A stretch of DNA of 64,000 nucleotides, from positions 369,501-433,500 of the forward strand of contig NZ_CP034791.1 in assembly GCF_003999255.1 (NCBI RefSeq), in the 5' to 3' direction. A model generated the notes under the pieces. The model searched no databases and had not been told where the DNA came from. It worked only from the letters and a program-made list of their open reading frames with translations. This document shows positions 54,782 to 64,000 of the stretch, in pieces. Numbering within the stretch: the first letter of the stretch is position 1; every line of letters starts with the position of its first letter. This stretch comes from Caldicellulosiruptor changbaiensis. Lineage in GTDB: Bacteria > Bacillota > Thermoanaerobacteria > Caldicellulosiruptorales > Caldicellulosiruptoraceae. The translations under genes and the position numbers were made by a program.

Positions 54782-56658
54782 ATGAAGACAAGGGAACACA
54801 ACAAAGAAGTGTGCATGGGATAAGACCTCGAAGGGGTATGGGCCATAGATCGCGTGGTTTTGTCCCCGGTGAGAAAGCAAAAGATTTTAAGGGGACTATG
54901 AAAAAACTTATAAAATATTTGTCTGCCTATAAGATTTCTTTCATAACTGTGCTGGTTTTGGCAATTTTGAGTACATCATTTTCGATTGCAGGACCCAAGA
55001 TTTTGTCAAAGGCAATTACAAAGATCTTTGAAGGTATAATGAACAGAATAACCGGGCAGGGCAGCGGCATAGATTTTGAATATATTGGAAAGATTTTAAT
55101 TATTCTACTTGTACTGTATGGGCTCAGCAGCATTTTCGGGTATTTGCAAGGATGGATAATGTCTGGTGTTTCAATGAAAATCACATACAGATTTAGAAAA
55201 GAAATATCAGAGAAGATAAATAGACTCCCTCTGAAATATTTTGAGAGCACCAACCAAGGTGAGATTTTATCGAGGATTACAAATGACGTTGATACAATTA
55301 CACAAACACTTAATCAGAGCATGACACAGATAATTACCTCTGTGACAATGGTCCTTGGTGTGCTTGTGATGATGATCAGTATTAACTGGCTGATGACCTT
55401 GGTTGCACTTTTGATCATACCTGCATCTTCAATTATCATTGCCTTTATTATCAAATACTCTCAAAAATATTTTAGACAACAGCAAGATTATTTAGGACAT
55501 TTAAATGGGCATATAGAGGAAATGTATGGTGGGCATCATATAGTCAAGGCCTTTAATGGCGAGAAAAAGAGTATTGAAAAGTTTGATAGCCTTAACAATA
55601 CATTGTACAATGCTGCTTGGAAGTCGCAGTTTTTGACAGGTGTGATGATGCCGCTTATGAACATCATTGGCAATTTAGGATATGTAGTGGTAACCGTTCT
55701 TGGCAGCTGGCTTGTTATAAAAAATGCAATTGAGGTTGGGGATATTCAGGCGTTTATACAGTACATCAGGTCATTTACACAGCCGATTGCCCAGATTGCA
55801 AATATCTCAAACATCTTGCAACAGACTACTGCGTGCGCTGAAAGAGTATTTGAGTTTTTAGAAGAAGATGAAGAAGTGCCAGATACGCCAAAACAGATTA
55901 ATCTTGAGGATATAAAAGGGGAGATTGAGTTTAGAAACGTCAGGTTCGGTTACAGGCCAGACAAGATTGTTATAAACAATTTCTCTGCAAAGATAAAAGC
56001 AGGGCAAAAGGTGGCAATTGTTGGACCAACTGGTGCTGGCAAGACTACCATTGTAAAGCTTCTTATGCGGTTTTACGATGTTAATGATGGTGCAATTTTG
56101 ATTGACGGACATGATATAAGAGAATTTTCACGAAAAGACCTACGATCTTTATTTGGCATGGTTTTGCAAGACACATGGCTTTACAATGGAACTATTAAAG
56201 AGAATATAAAATACGGAAAGCCAGATAGCACAGACGAAGAAGTGATAAGAGCAGCAAAGCTTGCCCACATTGACCACTTTATAAGGACACTCCCACAAGG
56301 GTACGACACAGTGTTAAATGAGGAGACTACGAATATATCTCAAGGTCAAAAACAGCTTTTGACAATTGCACGTGCTATCTTGAAAAATCCAAAAATTCTT
56401 ATACTTGACGAAGCAACAAGCTCTGTTGACACACTCACAGAAATCCAAATACAAAAGGCTATGGACAATTTAATGAAAGGAAGAACCTCCTTTATAATAG
56501 CGCACAGGCTTTCTACAATAAGAGATGCTGATTTGATACTTGTCATGGACCATGGCGACATAGTGGAACAGGGTACACACCAAGAACTTCTCAAAAAGGG
56601 TGGATTTTACGCGAAGCTTTACTACAGCCAGTTTGAAAAAGAAGAGCTGGCAAGTTAA
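54778..56658 (+). CDS. ABC exporter half-transporter B
   Basis: The 626-residue partner starts with a basic tail of about 40 residues (RPRRGMGHRSRGF), followed by six membrane helices and an ATPase with Walker A GPTGAGKTT and Walker B ILILDEATSSVD. Its signature is ISQGQKQLL, a departure from LSGGQ, which suggests asymmetric ATP sites in a heterodimer with the preceding gene product. The two genes overlap in ATGA. The exporter probably removes drugs or other hydrophobic compounds under MarR control. Confidence 0.9.
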   Translation: MNEDKGTQQRSVHGIRPRRGMGHRSRGFVPGEKAKDFKGTMKKLIKYLSAYKISFITVLVLAILSTSFSIAGPKILSKAITKIFEGIMNRITGQGSGIDFEYIGKILIILLVLYGLSSIFGYLQGWIMSGVSMKITYRFRKEISEKINRLPLKYFESTNQGEILSRITNDVDTITQTLNQSMTQIITSVTMVLGVLVMMISINWLMTLVALLIIPASSIIIAFIIKYSQKYFRQQQDYLGHLNGHIEEMYGGHHIVKAFNGEKKSIEKFDSLNNTLYNAAWKSQFLTGVMMPLMNIIGNLGYVVVTVLGSWLVIKNAIEVGDIQAFIQYIRSFTQPIAQIANISNILQQTTACAERVFEFLEEDEEVPDTPKQINLEDIKGEIEFRNVRFGYRPDKIVINNFSAKIKAGQKVAIVGPTGAGKTTIVKLLMRFYDVNDGAILIDGHDIREFSRKDLRSLFGMVLQDTWLYNGTIKENIKYGKPDSTDEEVIRAAKLAHIDHFIRTLPQGYDTVLNEETTNISQGQKQLLTIARAILKNPKILILDEATSSVDTLTEIQIQKAMDNLMKGRTSFIIAHRLSTIRDADLILVMDHGDIVEQGTHQELLKKGGFYAKLYYSQFEKEELAS

Positions 56659-56681
56659 CAAGGAAAAATGCCTGAACAAAC

Positions 56682-56715
56682 AAAAGTCCTGGGGCAAAAC
56701 CCAGGACTTTTTTTC
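56682..56715 (+). terminator. terminator of the ABC exporter operon
   Basis: AAGTCCTGGG and CCCAGGACTT form a perfect stem around GCAAAA, followed by TTTTT. It lies between convergent genes. Confidence 0.9.
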
Positions 56716-56758
56716 TTAAGGAGTTTCCTTGAACAGATAAGATCGACACTTTTTGTTC

Positions 56759-57586
56759 TTAGCTATTTAGAGTTTTCTTGTATAAGTTTGGTGTAACTCC
56801 AAACTTGTTTTTGAATTCTTTAATAAAATGAGAAATATTTTCATATCCTATATCATAACACACATTGGTAACATTTTCAAATTTTAATAGCTCTTTTGCT
56901 TTATTAAGTTTTAAATCTTTAATATATTCTTTCGGAGATTTCCCTGTGAACTTTTTGAAATACCTGGTAAATTCATATTCTTTCATGTTAAATTCTTTGG
57001 CAATATCTGAAATCTTTAATTTGCGCAAATAATTGGTGTTTATATAATCCAAGATATGATATATTTCTGAATTTTTATCGTTTATTATCTTCTCAGCACC
57101 TCTGTATTTGAAGATATCATATACAAACTCTTGAGTATATAAATCAAGGAGAAACTCTCTGTTGACTTTTCTGCTGAAGAATGTATCAACAATCTTTTTG
57201 TATGTCTCTGTCAAATCTGGGCTGTACTTTCCTACAAAAAGTACATTATTGACAATGCCAAGTTCATAAGGTTCAAACTCCATTTTTAGCTTGCTCAAAA
57301 CGTGGTTCATTAAATAGCTGTCTATTTCTATAACTAATGCTTTAGTTTTTTCTTTAATTTCTAATTTAACTCTTGAATAAGGCGGCAAAATTACAAAACT
57401 ATTACTATCATACTTAAATTTTTCAGAATCATTTATTTCCACATATTTATCTCCTTGTAGAATACTGCAAAATCTCAGATAGTTTTTTGATGAATAACTT
57501 GCTCTTATATAATTATCGAAATCATAGTAAAATACTCTAACATGTTCTGCCTCTAAAACAGATGTTGGTATTAGGTCACTTACCAT
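56759..57586 (-). CDS. AraC-family transcriptional regulator
   Basis: The 275-residue protein has an N-terminal cupin-like sensing domain (about 20-120) and a C-terminal pair of helix-turn-helix motifs (LKISDIAKEFNMKEYEFTRYFKKFTGKSPKEYI and VTNVCYDIGYENISHFIKEFKNKFGVTP). GGGGGTA precedes the ATG. It is transcribed divergently from the Fe-alcohol dehydrogenase gene, 111 bases away, so that gene is the likely target. The inducer is unknown. Confidence 0.9.
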   Translation of the reverse strand: MVSDLIPTSVLEAEHVRVFYYDFDNYIRASYSSKNYLRFCSILQGDKYVEINDSEKFKYDSNSFVILPPYSRVKLEIKEKTKALVIEIDSYLMNHVLSKLKMEFEPYELGIVNNVLFVGKYSPDLTETYKKIVDTFFSRKVNREFLLDLYTQEFVYDIFKYRGAEKIINDKNSEIYHILDYINTNYLRKLKISDIAKEFNMKEYEFTRYFKKFTGKSPKEYIKDLKLNKAKELLKFENVTNVCYDIGYENISHFIKEFKNKFGVTPNLYKKTLNS

Positions 57587-57697
57587 TTCTATACCCCCGG
57601 CAAAAATGAAATATTATTTGCAAAAAAGAATTAGAAGAAGAGAAAAAGTGCATGTTAAAATTATAACAACATTTGCAGCAGATGTGGAGGGGTAAAT

Positions 57698-58849
57698 GTG
57701 AAAACATATAGATTTTACATGCCACCTATTAGCTTAATGGGAAGAGGATGTTTAAAAGATGTTGGGCAAGAAATCAAAGGTCTCGGTTATAAAAAAGCAC
57801 TAATTGTAACAGATAAAACGTTAGTAAAGATTGGTTTAGTTAAAAAAGTTACTAACATATTGGATGAAGCAAATATAAGTTATGTGATATTTGATGAAAC
57901 AAAACCTAATCCAACAGTAAAGAATGTTGAAGACGGCTTAAAAGTGTTAAAAGATAATAATTGCGACTTTTTAATATCAATTGGAGGCGGCTCACCACAT
58001 GATTGTGCCAAAGGTATAGGACTTGTTGCAACTAACGGAGGTTCAATAAAGGACTATGAAGGGGTAAACAAATCACAAAACCCGATGCTTCCTCTTGTTG
58101 CTATCAATACAACTGCAGGAACAGGCAGTGAAGTGACAAGATTTGCAATTATCACTGATGAGGATCGACATGTAAAGATGGCAATAGTTGACTGGCATGT
58201 GACACCACTTATTGCTGTAAACGACCCAGAACTTATGATTGAAATGCCAAAGTCGCTGACTGCTGCAACTGGAATGGATGCGTTAACACATGCAATCGAA
58301 GCATATCTTTCCACAGATGCAACACCGGTTACAGATGCTTCAGCCTTGATGGCAATTGAATTGATTTTCAAATATCTAAAAAAAGCTGTTGAAAATGGTA
58401 ATGATATTGAAGCAAGAGAAAAAATGGCCTATGCTGAGTATTTGGCAGGGGTTGCATTTAACAATGCAGGTTTGGGCTATGTTCATGCAATGGCACATCA
58501 ATTAGGAGGATTTTATGATTTGCCGCATGGAGTATGCAATGCAGTGCTATTACCACATGTTTTAGCATACAACTTAAAGGTAGTTCCACATAGGTTTATT
58601 GACATTGCAAAAGCAATGGGACTTGATGTAGAAGGGGTATCAGCTGAAAAAGCTGGTGAAATGGTAATTGAGGGCATTAAAGCTTTGTCAAAAGAAATAG
58701 GAATACCAGCTGGTTTGAAAGAATTAGGTGTAAAAGAGGAAGACATAAGGACTTTAGCTGAAAATGCTTTAAAAGATGCTTGTGGTTTGACAAATCCAAG
58801 ACAAGCTACTGTAGAAGAGATAATGGAAATTTATAAAGCAGCATTTTAA
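57698..58849 (+). CDS. iron-containing alcohol dehydrogenase (Adh group III)
   Basis: The 383-residue enzyme has the cofactor motif [16 protein letters not shown] (about 95), [15 protein letters not shown], and metal ligands in [15 protein letters not shown] and the histidines of [22 protein letters not shown]. It is close to ethanol or butanol dehydrogenases and 1,3-propanediol-type dehydrogenases that regenerate NAD(P)+ in fermentation. The start is GTG with GGAGGGG. It shares less sequence with the dehydrogenase at 23862, so the two probably have different substrates. Control by the divergent AraC protein is likely. Confidence 0.9.
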   Translation: MKTYRFYMPPISLMGRGCLKDVGQEIKGLGYKKALIVTDKTLVKIGLVKKVTNILDEANISYVIFDETKPNPTVKNVEDGLKVLKDNNCDFLISIGGGSPHDCAKGIGLVATNGGSIKDYEGVNKSQNPMLPLVAINTTAGTGSEVTRFAIITDEDRHVKMAIVDWHVTPLIAVNDPELMIEMPKSLTAATGMDALTHAIEAYLSTDATPVTDASALMAIELIFKYLKKAVENGNDIEAREKMAYAEYLAGVAFNNAGLGYVHAMAHQLGGFYDLPHGVCNAVLLPHVLAYNLKVVPHRFIDIAKAMGLDVEGVSAEKAGEMVIEGIKALSKEIGIPAGLKELGVKEEDIRTLAENALKDACGLTNPRQATVEEIMEIYKAAF

Positions 58850-58869
58850 AAAAATTTTTGAAAAAACTT

Positions 58870-58912
58870 AAAGGCGGGCGATTCTGAGGAAATTGCCCGC
58901 CTTTTAATCTTT
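58870..58912 (+). terminator. bidirectional terminator between convergent genes
   Basis: AAGGCGGGCGATT and AATTGCCCGCCTT form a strong stem. T-rich tracts flank it on both strands, so it can serve the dehydrogenase and the GH13 gene. Confidence 0.85.
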
Positions 58913-58950
58913 TAATATTGCCTTAAATGGAAATTTTACGATTCTGACTG

Positions 58951-60495
58951 TTAATTTAAAATGATAAAGGAATAAGGTTTTATTGAAAAAGCAAGTTTTC
59001 CATTTTTTAAAGACAAGATTTTCCCAGATCCTTTAACTATTTTGCCGGCAAGCTTAATATTAGATGGCAGGCTTATAGTCTTTGATAACTCCTTGCCTGT
59101 AAAATTAAAAATTACAACCATTTTTTGGTTTTTATAAACTCTTGCGAAACTAAGTATATCAAAAGAGGTTTTAATTAGCTGAAAGTCACCTTTTAATGAC
59201 GGTAGGTTCTTTTTTCGGAAACTAATCATGTCTCTGTAGAAATTGAGCAGAGAATTTTTGTCTTTTTCTTGTTTTTCAACTGAAGCAACATCAGGGCCGC
59301 TATTGTAAAGGCTCATCTCCCAGTTTGTCTGTCCTTTTTTCCATGTCTCATACCATTTGAATGGCTCTCTAATATATTCATCTGGTTTTTGCCCTTTCAT
59401 GCCAATTTCTTCACCATAGTAGATGAAAGGATTGCCAGGCAGTGTCAATAATAATGCTGCAGCTAATTTCATTTTGCTGTTTGACCCAATTTCGCTATAA
59501 GCCCTGTTCATATCATGGTTTGTCAAAAATGGTGCATCAACAAATTGGGGATTGACATTTTTGTAGAGATTGTATATTGAAGAGAGGTTATTTTGCAAAG
59601 TTTGAGTATTTTCATATTTTACTCCTTCAATGATGTTTTGAGCAATAGTAAAGTTAAAACAAGAATCAAATATCTTTGCATATTGCCCTATTCTTTGAGG
59701 ACTATCCCACACTTCTGCTATAAGGTATACATCTTTTTTAATACTTCGGCAGAATTTTGCATATTCTTCCCACCACGCAAGAGTATCTTTTTCTCTGCTC
59801 AAAGGATAAATATGCTTTGCGGCATCAAGCCTAAAACCATCTACTCCTTTTTCTAACCAAAACTTGGCAATTTTCTTCATCTCTTCTCTCACAGCTTTAT
59901 TGTCAAAATTGAGGTCTGGCATCTCAGACCAAAATATAGCGTTGTAGTAACTATCACCCTTTTTATACCATTGTCTTGTGCCAAGGTCTGATGGTTCATC
60001 GAGGTTTGTGTTTGGTGTTGCCCAGATATAATAGTTTCTGTACTTGCTATTTTTATTGCTTGATGCCTCTATAAACCAAGGGTGTTTGCTGCTTGTGTGA
60101 TTTATCATCATATCTATAATTACTTTGATACCCATCTTGTGAGCCTTTTTTATGAAGTTGACAAAATCCTCATTTGTACCATAGTCGGGATTGACTTTGT
60201 AATAGTCTGTTACATCATATCCATGATAGCTTGGAGATTCGAATATTGGCATAAGCCAGATGGCATTTACATCTAAGGATTTAATATATGGAAGTTTTTC
60301 AGCCAAACCATTTATGTCCCCTATGCCATCACCATTACTATCGTAAAATGACCTGACAAAAACTTCATAGAAAATCAAACCGTCTTTTTTAGTTTGAACT
60401 GGGCTTTGAGAATTAGAAAAACCTGCCAAAAATGAGCTGAGTCCAATTACGAAAACGATAGCAAATATAAGTATGTACCTTAAGATTCTCTTCAT
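58951..60495 (-). CDS. secreted or membrane-anchored GH13 alpha-amylase family enzyme
   Basis: The 514-residue enzyme starts with a hydrophobic signal or anchor (about 5-25) and has the four GH13 regions in order: DMMINHTS, GFRLDAAKHI (nucleophile Asp), LIAEVWDS (acid Glu) and FLTNHDMNR (transition-state Asp). The C-terminal beta domain ends in IKPYSFIILN. It should hydrolyse alpha-1,4-glucans or maltodextrins at the cell surface. No lipobox cysteine follows the hydrophobic stretch. The ATG at 60495 follows AAAGGGG; an in-frame TTG 7 codons earlier overlaps this site and is rejected. Confidence 0.9.
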   Translation of the reverse strand: MKRILRYILIFAIVFVIGLSSFLAGFSNSQSPVQTKKDGLIFYEVFVRSFYDSNGDGIGDINGLAEKLPYIKSLDVNAIWLMPIFESPSYHGYDVTDYYKVNPDYGTNEDFVNFIKKAHKMGIKVIIDMMINHTSSKHPWFIEASSNKNSKYRNYYIWATPNTNLDEPSDLGTRQWYKKGDSYYNAIFWSEMPDLNFDNKAVREEMKKIAKFWLEKGVDGFRLDAAKHIYPLSREKDTLAWWEEYAKFCRSIKKDVYLIAEVWDSPQRIGQYAKIFDSCFNFTIAQNIIEGVKYENTQTLQNNLSSIYNLYKNVNPQFVDAPFLTNHDMNRAYSEIGSNSKMKLAAALLLTLPGNPFIYYGEEIGMKGQKPDEYIREPFKWYETWKKGQTNWEMSLYNSGPDVASVEKQEKDKNSLLNFYRDMISFRKKNLPSLKGDFQLIKTSFDILSFARVYKNQKMVVIFNFTGKELSKTISLPSNIKLAGKIVKGSGKILSLKNGKLAFSIKPYSFIILN

Positions 60496-60517
60496 TGAAA
60501 TATTCCCCTTTCTCAAA

Positions 60518-60562
60518 TGATATCGTTTGCATTATTATATACCATATGAACTTTTTTGTCTA
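60518..60562 (-). promoter_or_regulatory. promoter and LacI/CcpA-like operator of the GH13 gene
   Basis: On the minus strand TAGACA and TATAAT are spaced by 17 bases (60557-60562 and 60534-60539). TGCAAACGATATCA follows directly (60518-60531) and covers the transcription start. Its GCAAACG core resembles operators of LacI-family sugar regulators or a degenerate cre site, so sugar-dependent repression is likely. Confidence 0.55.
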
Positions 60563-60609
60563 TATTGTCTAATTTAATGCAATAAATAAAAAAAGAGGGA
60601 TAAATCCCT

Positions 60610-60828
60610 CTACTTGTTCTCTTCACTTTTAGGTTTATCCAGTGCAACTAATTCTTCACTGTGGTGATGTTGATGGAACTGGTGATCTTTGGGGTCAGAC
60701 GCTTTTTGGGTTTCATTGCTGTGGTGGTCATGGCCGTGGCAACCTCTTCCCATCATTGCTTTGTGCATAAAAATGTGTGCAAGCAAACAGCTACTTATTG
60801 CAAGAAGTATAAGCAGTGCCTCTTTCAT
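60610..60828 (-). CDS. small His-rich single-span membrane protein
   Basis: The 72-residue protein has one hydrophobic segment (about 3-24) with a cysteine and histidines, followed by a tail with CHGHDHHSNE and FHQHHHSEE. The layout recalls small DUF2933-like proteins and suggests binding of a transition metal at the membrane face. GGAGGGGG precedes the ATG. It lies 23 bases after the spermidine-synthase-like gene, so it is the last gene of a three-gene operon with that gene and ccdA. Confidence 0.65.
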   Translation of the reverse strand: MKEALLILLAISSCLLAHIFMHKAMMGRGCHGHDHHSNETQKASDPKDHQFHQHHHSEELVALDKPKSEENK

Positions 60829-60851
60829 CCCTAAATTCCCCCTCCCGTTTT

Positions 60852-63110
60852 TTATTTAGCAATTACCAAATTTCTATTTTGTAAACTTATAAACCCATAT
60901 AAAATAGCTCCTGCAAGCATGGCAATGGTAAATCCAAACTCCATTGAAAGCATAATTGATAAAACTGAGCCTATAACTGACATTGCACCATTGAGTCCCC
61001 ACATCACAGGAATTGTTTTGCTTTTCTTTTTATTTTCGCTTAATATCTTTATACCTCTTGGGAACGGCATTCCCATGAAAAAGCCTTGAATCATAACCAC
61101 TATGGCTGCAATTAGTATTTTGTTGACTAAACTAAAATTGGAGGTCACTTTGAATATTGAGTTTAAAGAGAATATTAGACCAATATTTATTACCATGACC
61201 AAAAGAGTAGGTAAGTATATTCTATTTGACAGATTGTTAAACACCTTTGCATTGCTAAAATGTGCACCTATTCCGCTGCCAATCAAAAGCCCAGCAAGTA
61301 CATAATTGAAGGCAATTACTGGATGACCCAAGTATAGAATAAATTTTTGAATAAGCGGAATCTCAATTAGCATGTATCCTATTCCTAAGCTTGAAAAATA
61401 CAAAGAAGGTTTGAACGCTTTTTCTTGGGAGATAATTGGTGTAAATAGAATTATGCTTCCCAGAAGTATGAAAAAGAAGATAAATACCAGCACAGGTGAA
61501 ACACCTTTGCTAAAGTCATAGAAGTATGGCTTGTCGTCTGTTGCAGGTGTTGCGCTAAATGAAAATCCGTTTTCGAACTCTACTAAAGTCAAATGTCCTT
61601 GCTTTATGTGATAAAGTGGTCCCTTGTCATTAACATAAGGAATATAAAGCGGGACAATCTTTCCTTTGTCTGCAGTCTCTTTTAATTTCTTGCTTTCAAG
61701 TTGTGAAAAAGGCTTGTTTTTTACAATGATCATTGGATAATGAATATGTTCATTGCCGTTCATTAGTTGAATTTCTTTGGTGAAGATAGCCATATACTTT
61801 GGAGCTTCTTTGATTGATATACCTCTTTTATTCAGTACGCGCAAAATAGTTGCTATCAGTTTGCTCATATCCTCTTTGTCGTGAGCTAAAAAGGCGAGTT
61901 TTCCATTATCTGTTAAGTGGCTCCTATAGTCCTCAAGAGCTTCAACTGTAAACAGATAGTTTTCTGAAAGAGCATAACCTATGTTTTGGGATGCATTTGT
62001 CATGACCAGTGCTAAGAATATCACATCATATTTTTCTTTAGATTTTCTTACAAAATTTCTACCATCTTCACCATAGATTTTTACTTCTGGCCTGTTGTAG
62101 ATATCTCCATTGAACTCTTTAAAGTGCCTTACAGCGTCAATACTTGATGTATTTATTTCGACTCCAGTTATTTCTTTGCTATTCCCAGCCAAGGCATAGA
62201 GAATATCCCTACCCCCACCAGGCCCAATTATCAACGTTTTATGATTGTTTCCAAAAGAAAAAGGCAGATATTCAATGTCATCTTTATATTTGCTCAAGCT
62301 ACTTTTTTTACCGTCAAATCTATACATAGGTGCATTTGCTGTTCCATCAATTGTTACTATCATTTCATCGTTATCACCTTCTACTTTAATGACATCTGTT
62401 CGTGAAAATGCATTCCATTTAGTGTAGACAATCTTAGCTTTTTGGTTTGACTTTGCAATAGTGCCAAGTGTTTTTGTTTTGTTTGTGATAAATCCAATAA
62501 AGTTTTGTTCAATTGAATATACGTACCTGTTTGGGATAAAGAGCGCTAACATGAAAAGAATCAATACACCAATACCACCAAGCAAAGTTTTCTTTTTTAG
62601 CTGCATAGTGAGAAGCAGCCAAGCTATTACTGAAATAACACAAATCAAAATTACAGACCGATATATTCCAAGATTGTTAAGTAGAAGCAACACAATTATA
62701 CTGCCAAATCCTGAGCCTATGAGGTCTGCAAAATATAGCTTGTTGCTTATTTTTCCAAACTGCTCAAATACATTAGAGAAAAAGTAACCACCTGCTACAA
62801 AAGGTAATGTGGCCAGAATTAAATAAATCAATACGTTGTTTTGAAACGGCAATACATATATGATTACCAGTGAAAATATGTACGAGATAGATAGAAGAAA
62901 TAAGGCCTTAACCAATGAATGAGTTTTTAAATTTTCACTTTTTTGACGCTGATTGTAAGCTATTATTCCACCTATTCCAAGCCCAAATATAGCAAATGAT
63001 GTAATTAAAAAGGTATAATGATACCAAAATAAGGCAGAATATATTCGATTTAAAATGACCTGATATATGAACAATGAAATTGATGCTAAACTTATAACAA
63101 CTAAAGTCAC
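60852..63110 (-). CDS. polytopic membrane protein with a spermidine synthase-like domain
   Basis: The 752-residue protein has about seven N-terminal membrane helices, a soluble SAM-binding domain of the spermine/spermidine synthase type (about 235-480; IIGPGGGRDILYAL, VEINTSSIDA, YGEDGRNFV and the DVIFLALV stretch) and about seven more helices at the C-terminus. Such membrane aminopropyltransferase-like proteins exist widely but their substrates are unknown. GGAGG is placed for a GTG at 63110; an ATG five codons earlier overlaps it. The gene follows ccdA with a 36-base gap. Confidence 0.8.
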   Translation of the reverse strand: MTLVVISLASISLFIYQVILNRIYSALFWYHYTFLITSFAIFGLGIGGIIAYNQRQKSENLKTHSLVKALFLLSISYIFSLVIIYVLPFQNNVLIYLILATLPFVAGGYFFSNVFEQFGKISNKLYFADLIGSGFGSIIVLLLLNNLGIYRSVILICVISVIAWLLLTMQLKKKTLLGGIGVLILFMLALFIPNRYVYSIEQNFIGFITNKTKTLGTIAKSNQKAKIVYTKWNAFSRTDVIKVEGDNDEMIVTIDGTANAPMYRFDGKKSSLSKYKDDIEYLPFSFGNNHKTLIIGPGGGRDILYALAGNSKEITGVEINTSSIDAVRHFKEFNGDIYNRPEVKIYGEDGRNFVRKSKEKYDVIFLALVMTNASQNIGYALSENYLFTVEALEDYRSHLTDNGKLAFLAHDKEDMSKLIATILRVLNKRGISIKEAPKYMAIFTKEIQLMNGNEHIHYPMIIVKNKPFSQLESKKLKETADKGKIVPLYIPYVNDKGPLYHIKQGHLTLVEFENGFSFSATPATDDKPYFYDFSKGVSPVLVFIFFFILLGSIILFTPIISQEKAFKPSLYFSSLGIGYMLIEIPLIQKFILYLGHPVIAFNYVLAGLLIGSGIGAHFSNAKVFNNLSNRIYLPTLLVMVINIGLIFSLNSIFKVTSNFSLVNKILIAAIVVMIQGFFMGMPFPRGIKILSENKKKSKTIPVMWGLNGAMSVIGSVLSIMLSMEFGFTIAMLAGAILYGFISLQNRNLVIAK

Positions 63111-63146
63111 TTTTATTTCCTCCATTATTACAATTTTTCATATCTA

Positions 63147-63878
63147 TTACATTCCAAATGGCAATTTATAAGGTAGTAGCCTGCTAAAAATTGCTGTCAA
63201 GTCTTGGAGTTTGTTTAAAAACATCACAATGCCAAGGAAAATGAGAGTAGCTCCTGCAACTGTGCAGATAGCATTTTGGAATTTCTTTGCCCTTTTTATG
63301 GCATTAATTGCGTGAGGTAGATAATAACCAACAAGCAAATACGGTATTGCAAGACCTAAGGAAAATAATAACATGATTGTCATGCCTACAAAGGCACTTT
63401 TTGTGGTTGTGGTATATATCAATATGGAGTATAAAATTGGCCCGATGCAATGGGAACATACTATAGCAAAAAACAGACCTATTAAGAAAGTAGTAAAATA
63501 TCTTGATGGTGTCTTGATGTTATCTGCACTATATTTATTCAAAAATGAAAAATTTAGATTTAGCAGACCAATCAGATTTAGTCCCATTATTATGGTTATT
63601 GCCCCACCTATTTTATTCATTATCGTGGTGTAACCACTTAGCCATCTGCCAATACTTCCTCCTAAAGCCCCTGCGATTGTAAAAACAAGTGTAAAGGCAG
63701 ATACAAATATAAAGGTATTTATAAGTATAAATTTTCTCATTCTTTTGTGAACTTCTATATCCTTCAAATCTCTAACCGAAACACCTGTAATAAGTGAAAA
63801 ATATACACTTATCATAGGTATTATGCAGGGGGAAAAGAAAGATGCTAAGCCTGCTGCAAAAGGTAGTAAATAAGCCAC
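63147..63878 (-). CDS. ccdA: CcdA/DsbD-type thiol-transfer membrane protein
   Basis: The 243-residue protein has six membrane helices and the two redox cysteines of the CcdA family in SPCIIPM (about 17) and CSHCIGP (about 140, with one additional cysteine). It carries reducing power from cytoplasmic thioredoxin to proteins outside the membrane. The start is GTG after AGGAGG. No cytochrome c maturation genes are nearby, so the electrons probably serve the next two gene products or other extracytoplasmic thiols. It is the first gene of the three-gene operon. Confidence 0.87.
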   Translation of the reverse strand: MAYLLPFAAGLASFFSPCIIPMISVYFSLITGVSVRDLKDIEVHKRMRKFILINTFIFVSAFTLVFTIAGALGGSIGRWLSGYTTIMNKIGGAITIIMGLNLIGLLNLNFSFLNKYSADNIKTPSRYFTTFLIGLFFAIVCSHCIGPILYSILIYTTTTKSAFVGMTIMLLFSLGLAIPYLLVGYYLPHAINAIKRAKKFQNAICTVAGATLIFLGIVMFLNKLQDLTAIFSRLLPYKLPFGM

Positions 63879-64000
63879 TTTTATAGATCCTCCTAATTTA
63901 AAAACTTCTTATCCCACCTATAAATTCTCGATTTGACACCTCCAATATTTTGTAACTCCAATTGGATATATTTGGTTTTAGATGTAATAAGGTTTTTACC

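Overview
The window looks like chromosome of a low-GC, thermophilic, anaerobic, plant-biomass-degrading Firmicute. The pectin and galactan genes, gene style and AT-rich composition are most like Caldicellulosiruptor; this is an inference, because no rRNA or other marker gene is present. I saw no tRNA, rRNA or CRISPR array.

Layout. (1) 1-9.7 kb: a carbohydrate locus with the end of a KduD-like dehydrogenase, a sugar-binding protein, GH43, GH105 and GH28 enzymes on the plus strand, and a GH2 beta-galactosidase on the minus strand. (2) 9.8-14.5 kb: a minus-strand operon of ABC ATPase, ABC-2 permease, GldG-like protein and DUF4340 protein, joined by ATGA overlaps. (3) 14.9-19.5 kb: a coiled-coil protein, a Na+/Ca2+-exchanger-family protein and a P2-type cation ATPase. 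The ATPase has a yybP-ykoY (Mn2+) riboswitch whose P1 stem competes with an intrinsic terminator. (4) 19.5-22.5 kb: an unassigned structured region and penicillin-binding protein 1A. (5) 22.4-33.3 kb: a reductive pyrimidine-catabolism island (Fe-alcohol dehydrogenase, PucR regulator, NCS1 permease, dihydropyrimidinase, M20 amidohydrolase, class III aminotransferase, PreA). Two similar promoter-plus-hairpin units bracket it and a third diverged unit lies inside. (6) 33.3-40.5 kb: a gene graveyard with a transposase remnant, a GC-rich foreign-looking alanine racemase, a broken Uma2 gene, an unassigned RNA-like element, a frameshifted chimeric c-di-GMP sensor and small fragments. (7) 40.5-44.5 kb: 2-hydroxyacyl-CoA dehydratase-type genes, one being a subunit-activator fusion split by an intact IS element. 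(8) 44.6-51 kb: a C69 dipeptidase, a small exported protein, a radical SAM/nucleosidase pair, and a transglutaminase plus dipeptide epimerase pair. (9) 51-56.7 kb: a decayed Rrf2 regulator and CO-dehydrogenase remnant that still carry matching operators, then a MarR-controlled heterodimeric ABC exporter. (10) 56.8-64 kb: AraC regulator, Fe-alcohol dehydrogenase, secreted GH13 enzyme, and an unusual trio of CcdA, a membrane spermidine-synthase-like protein and a His-rich mini-protein.

How the genes work together. Region 1 trims and imports pectin-derived and galactoside oligomers. Region 5 can be read as uracil or thymine uptake, ring reduction, ring opening, decarbamoylation, transamination and aldehyde reduction to a 3-hydroxyacid. 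Region 3 handles excess divalent cation, with Mn2+ as the likely signal. The 22-52 kb stretch mixes working operons with many remnants, so it appears to be a site of repeated gene gain and loss.
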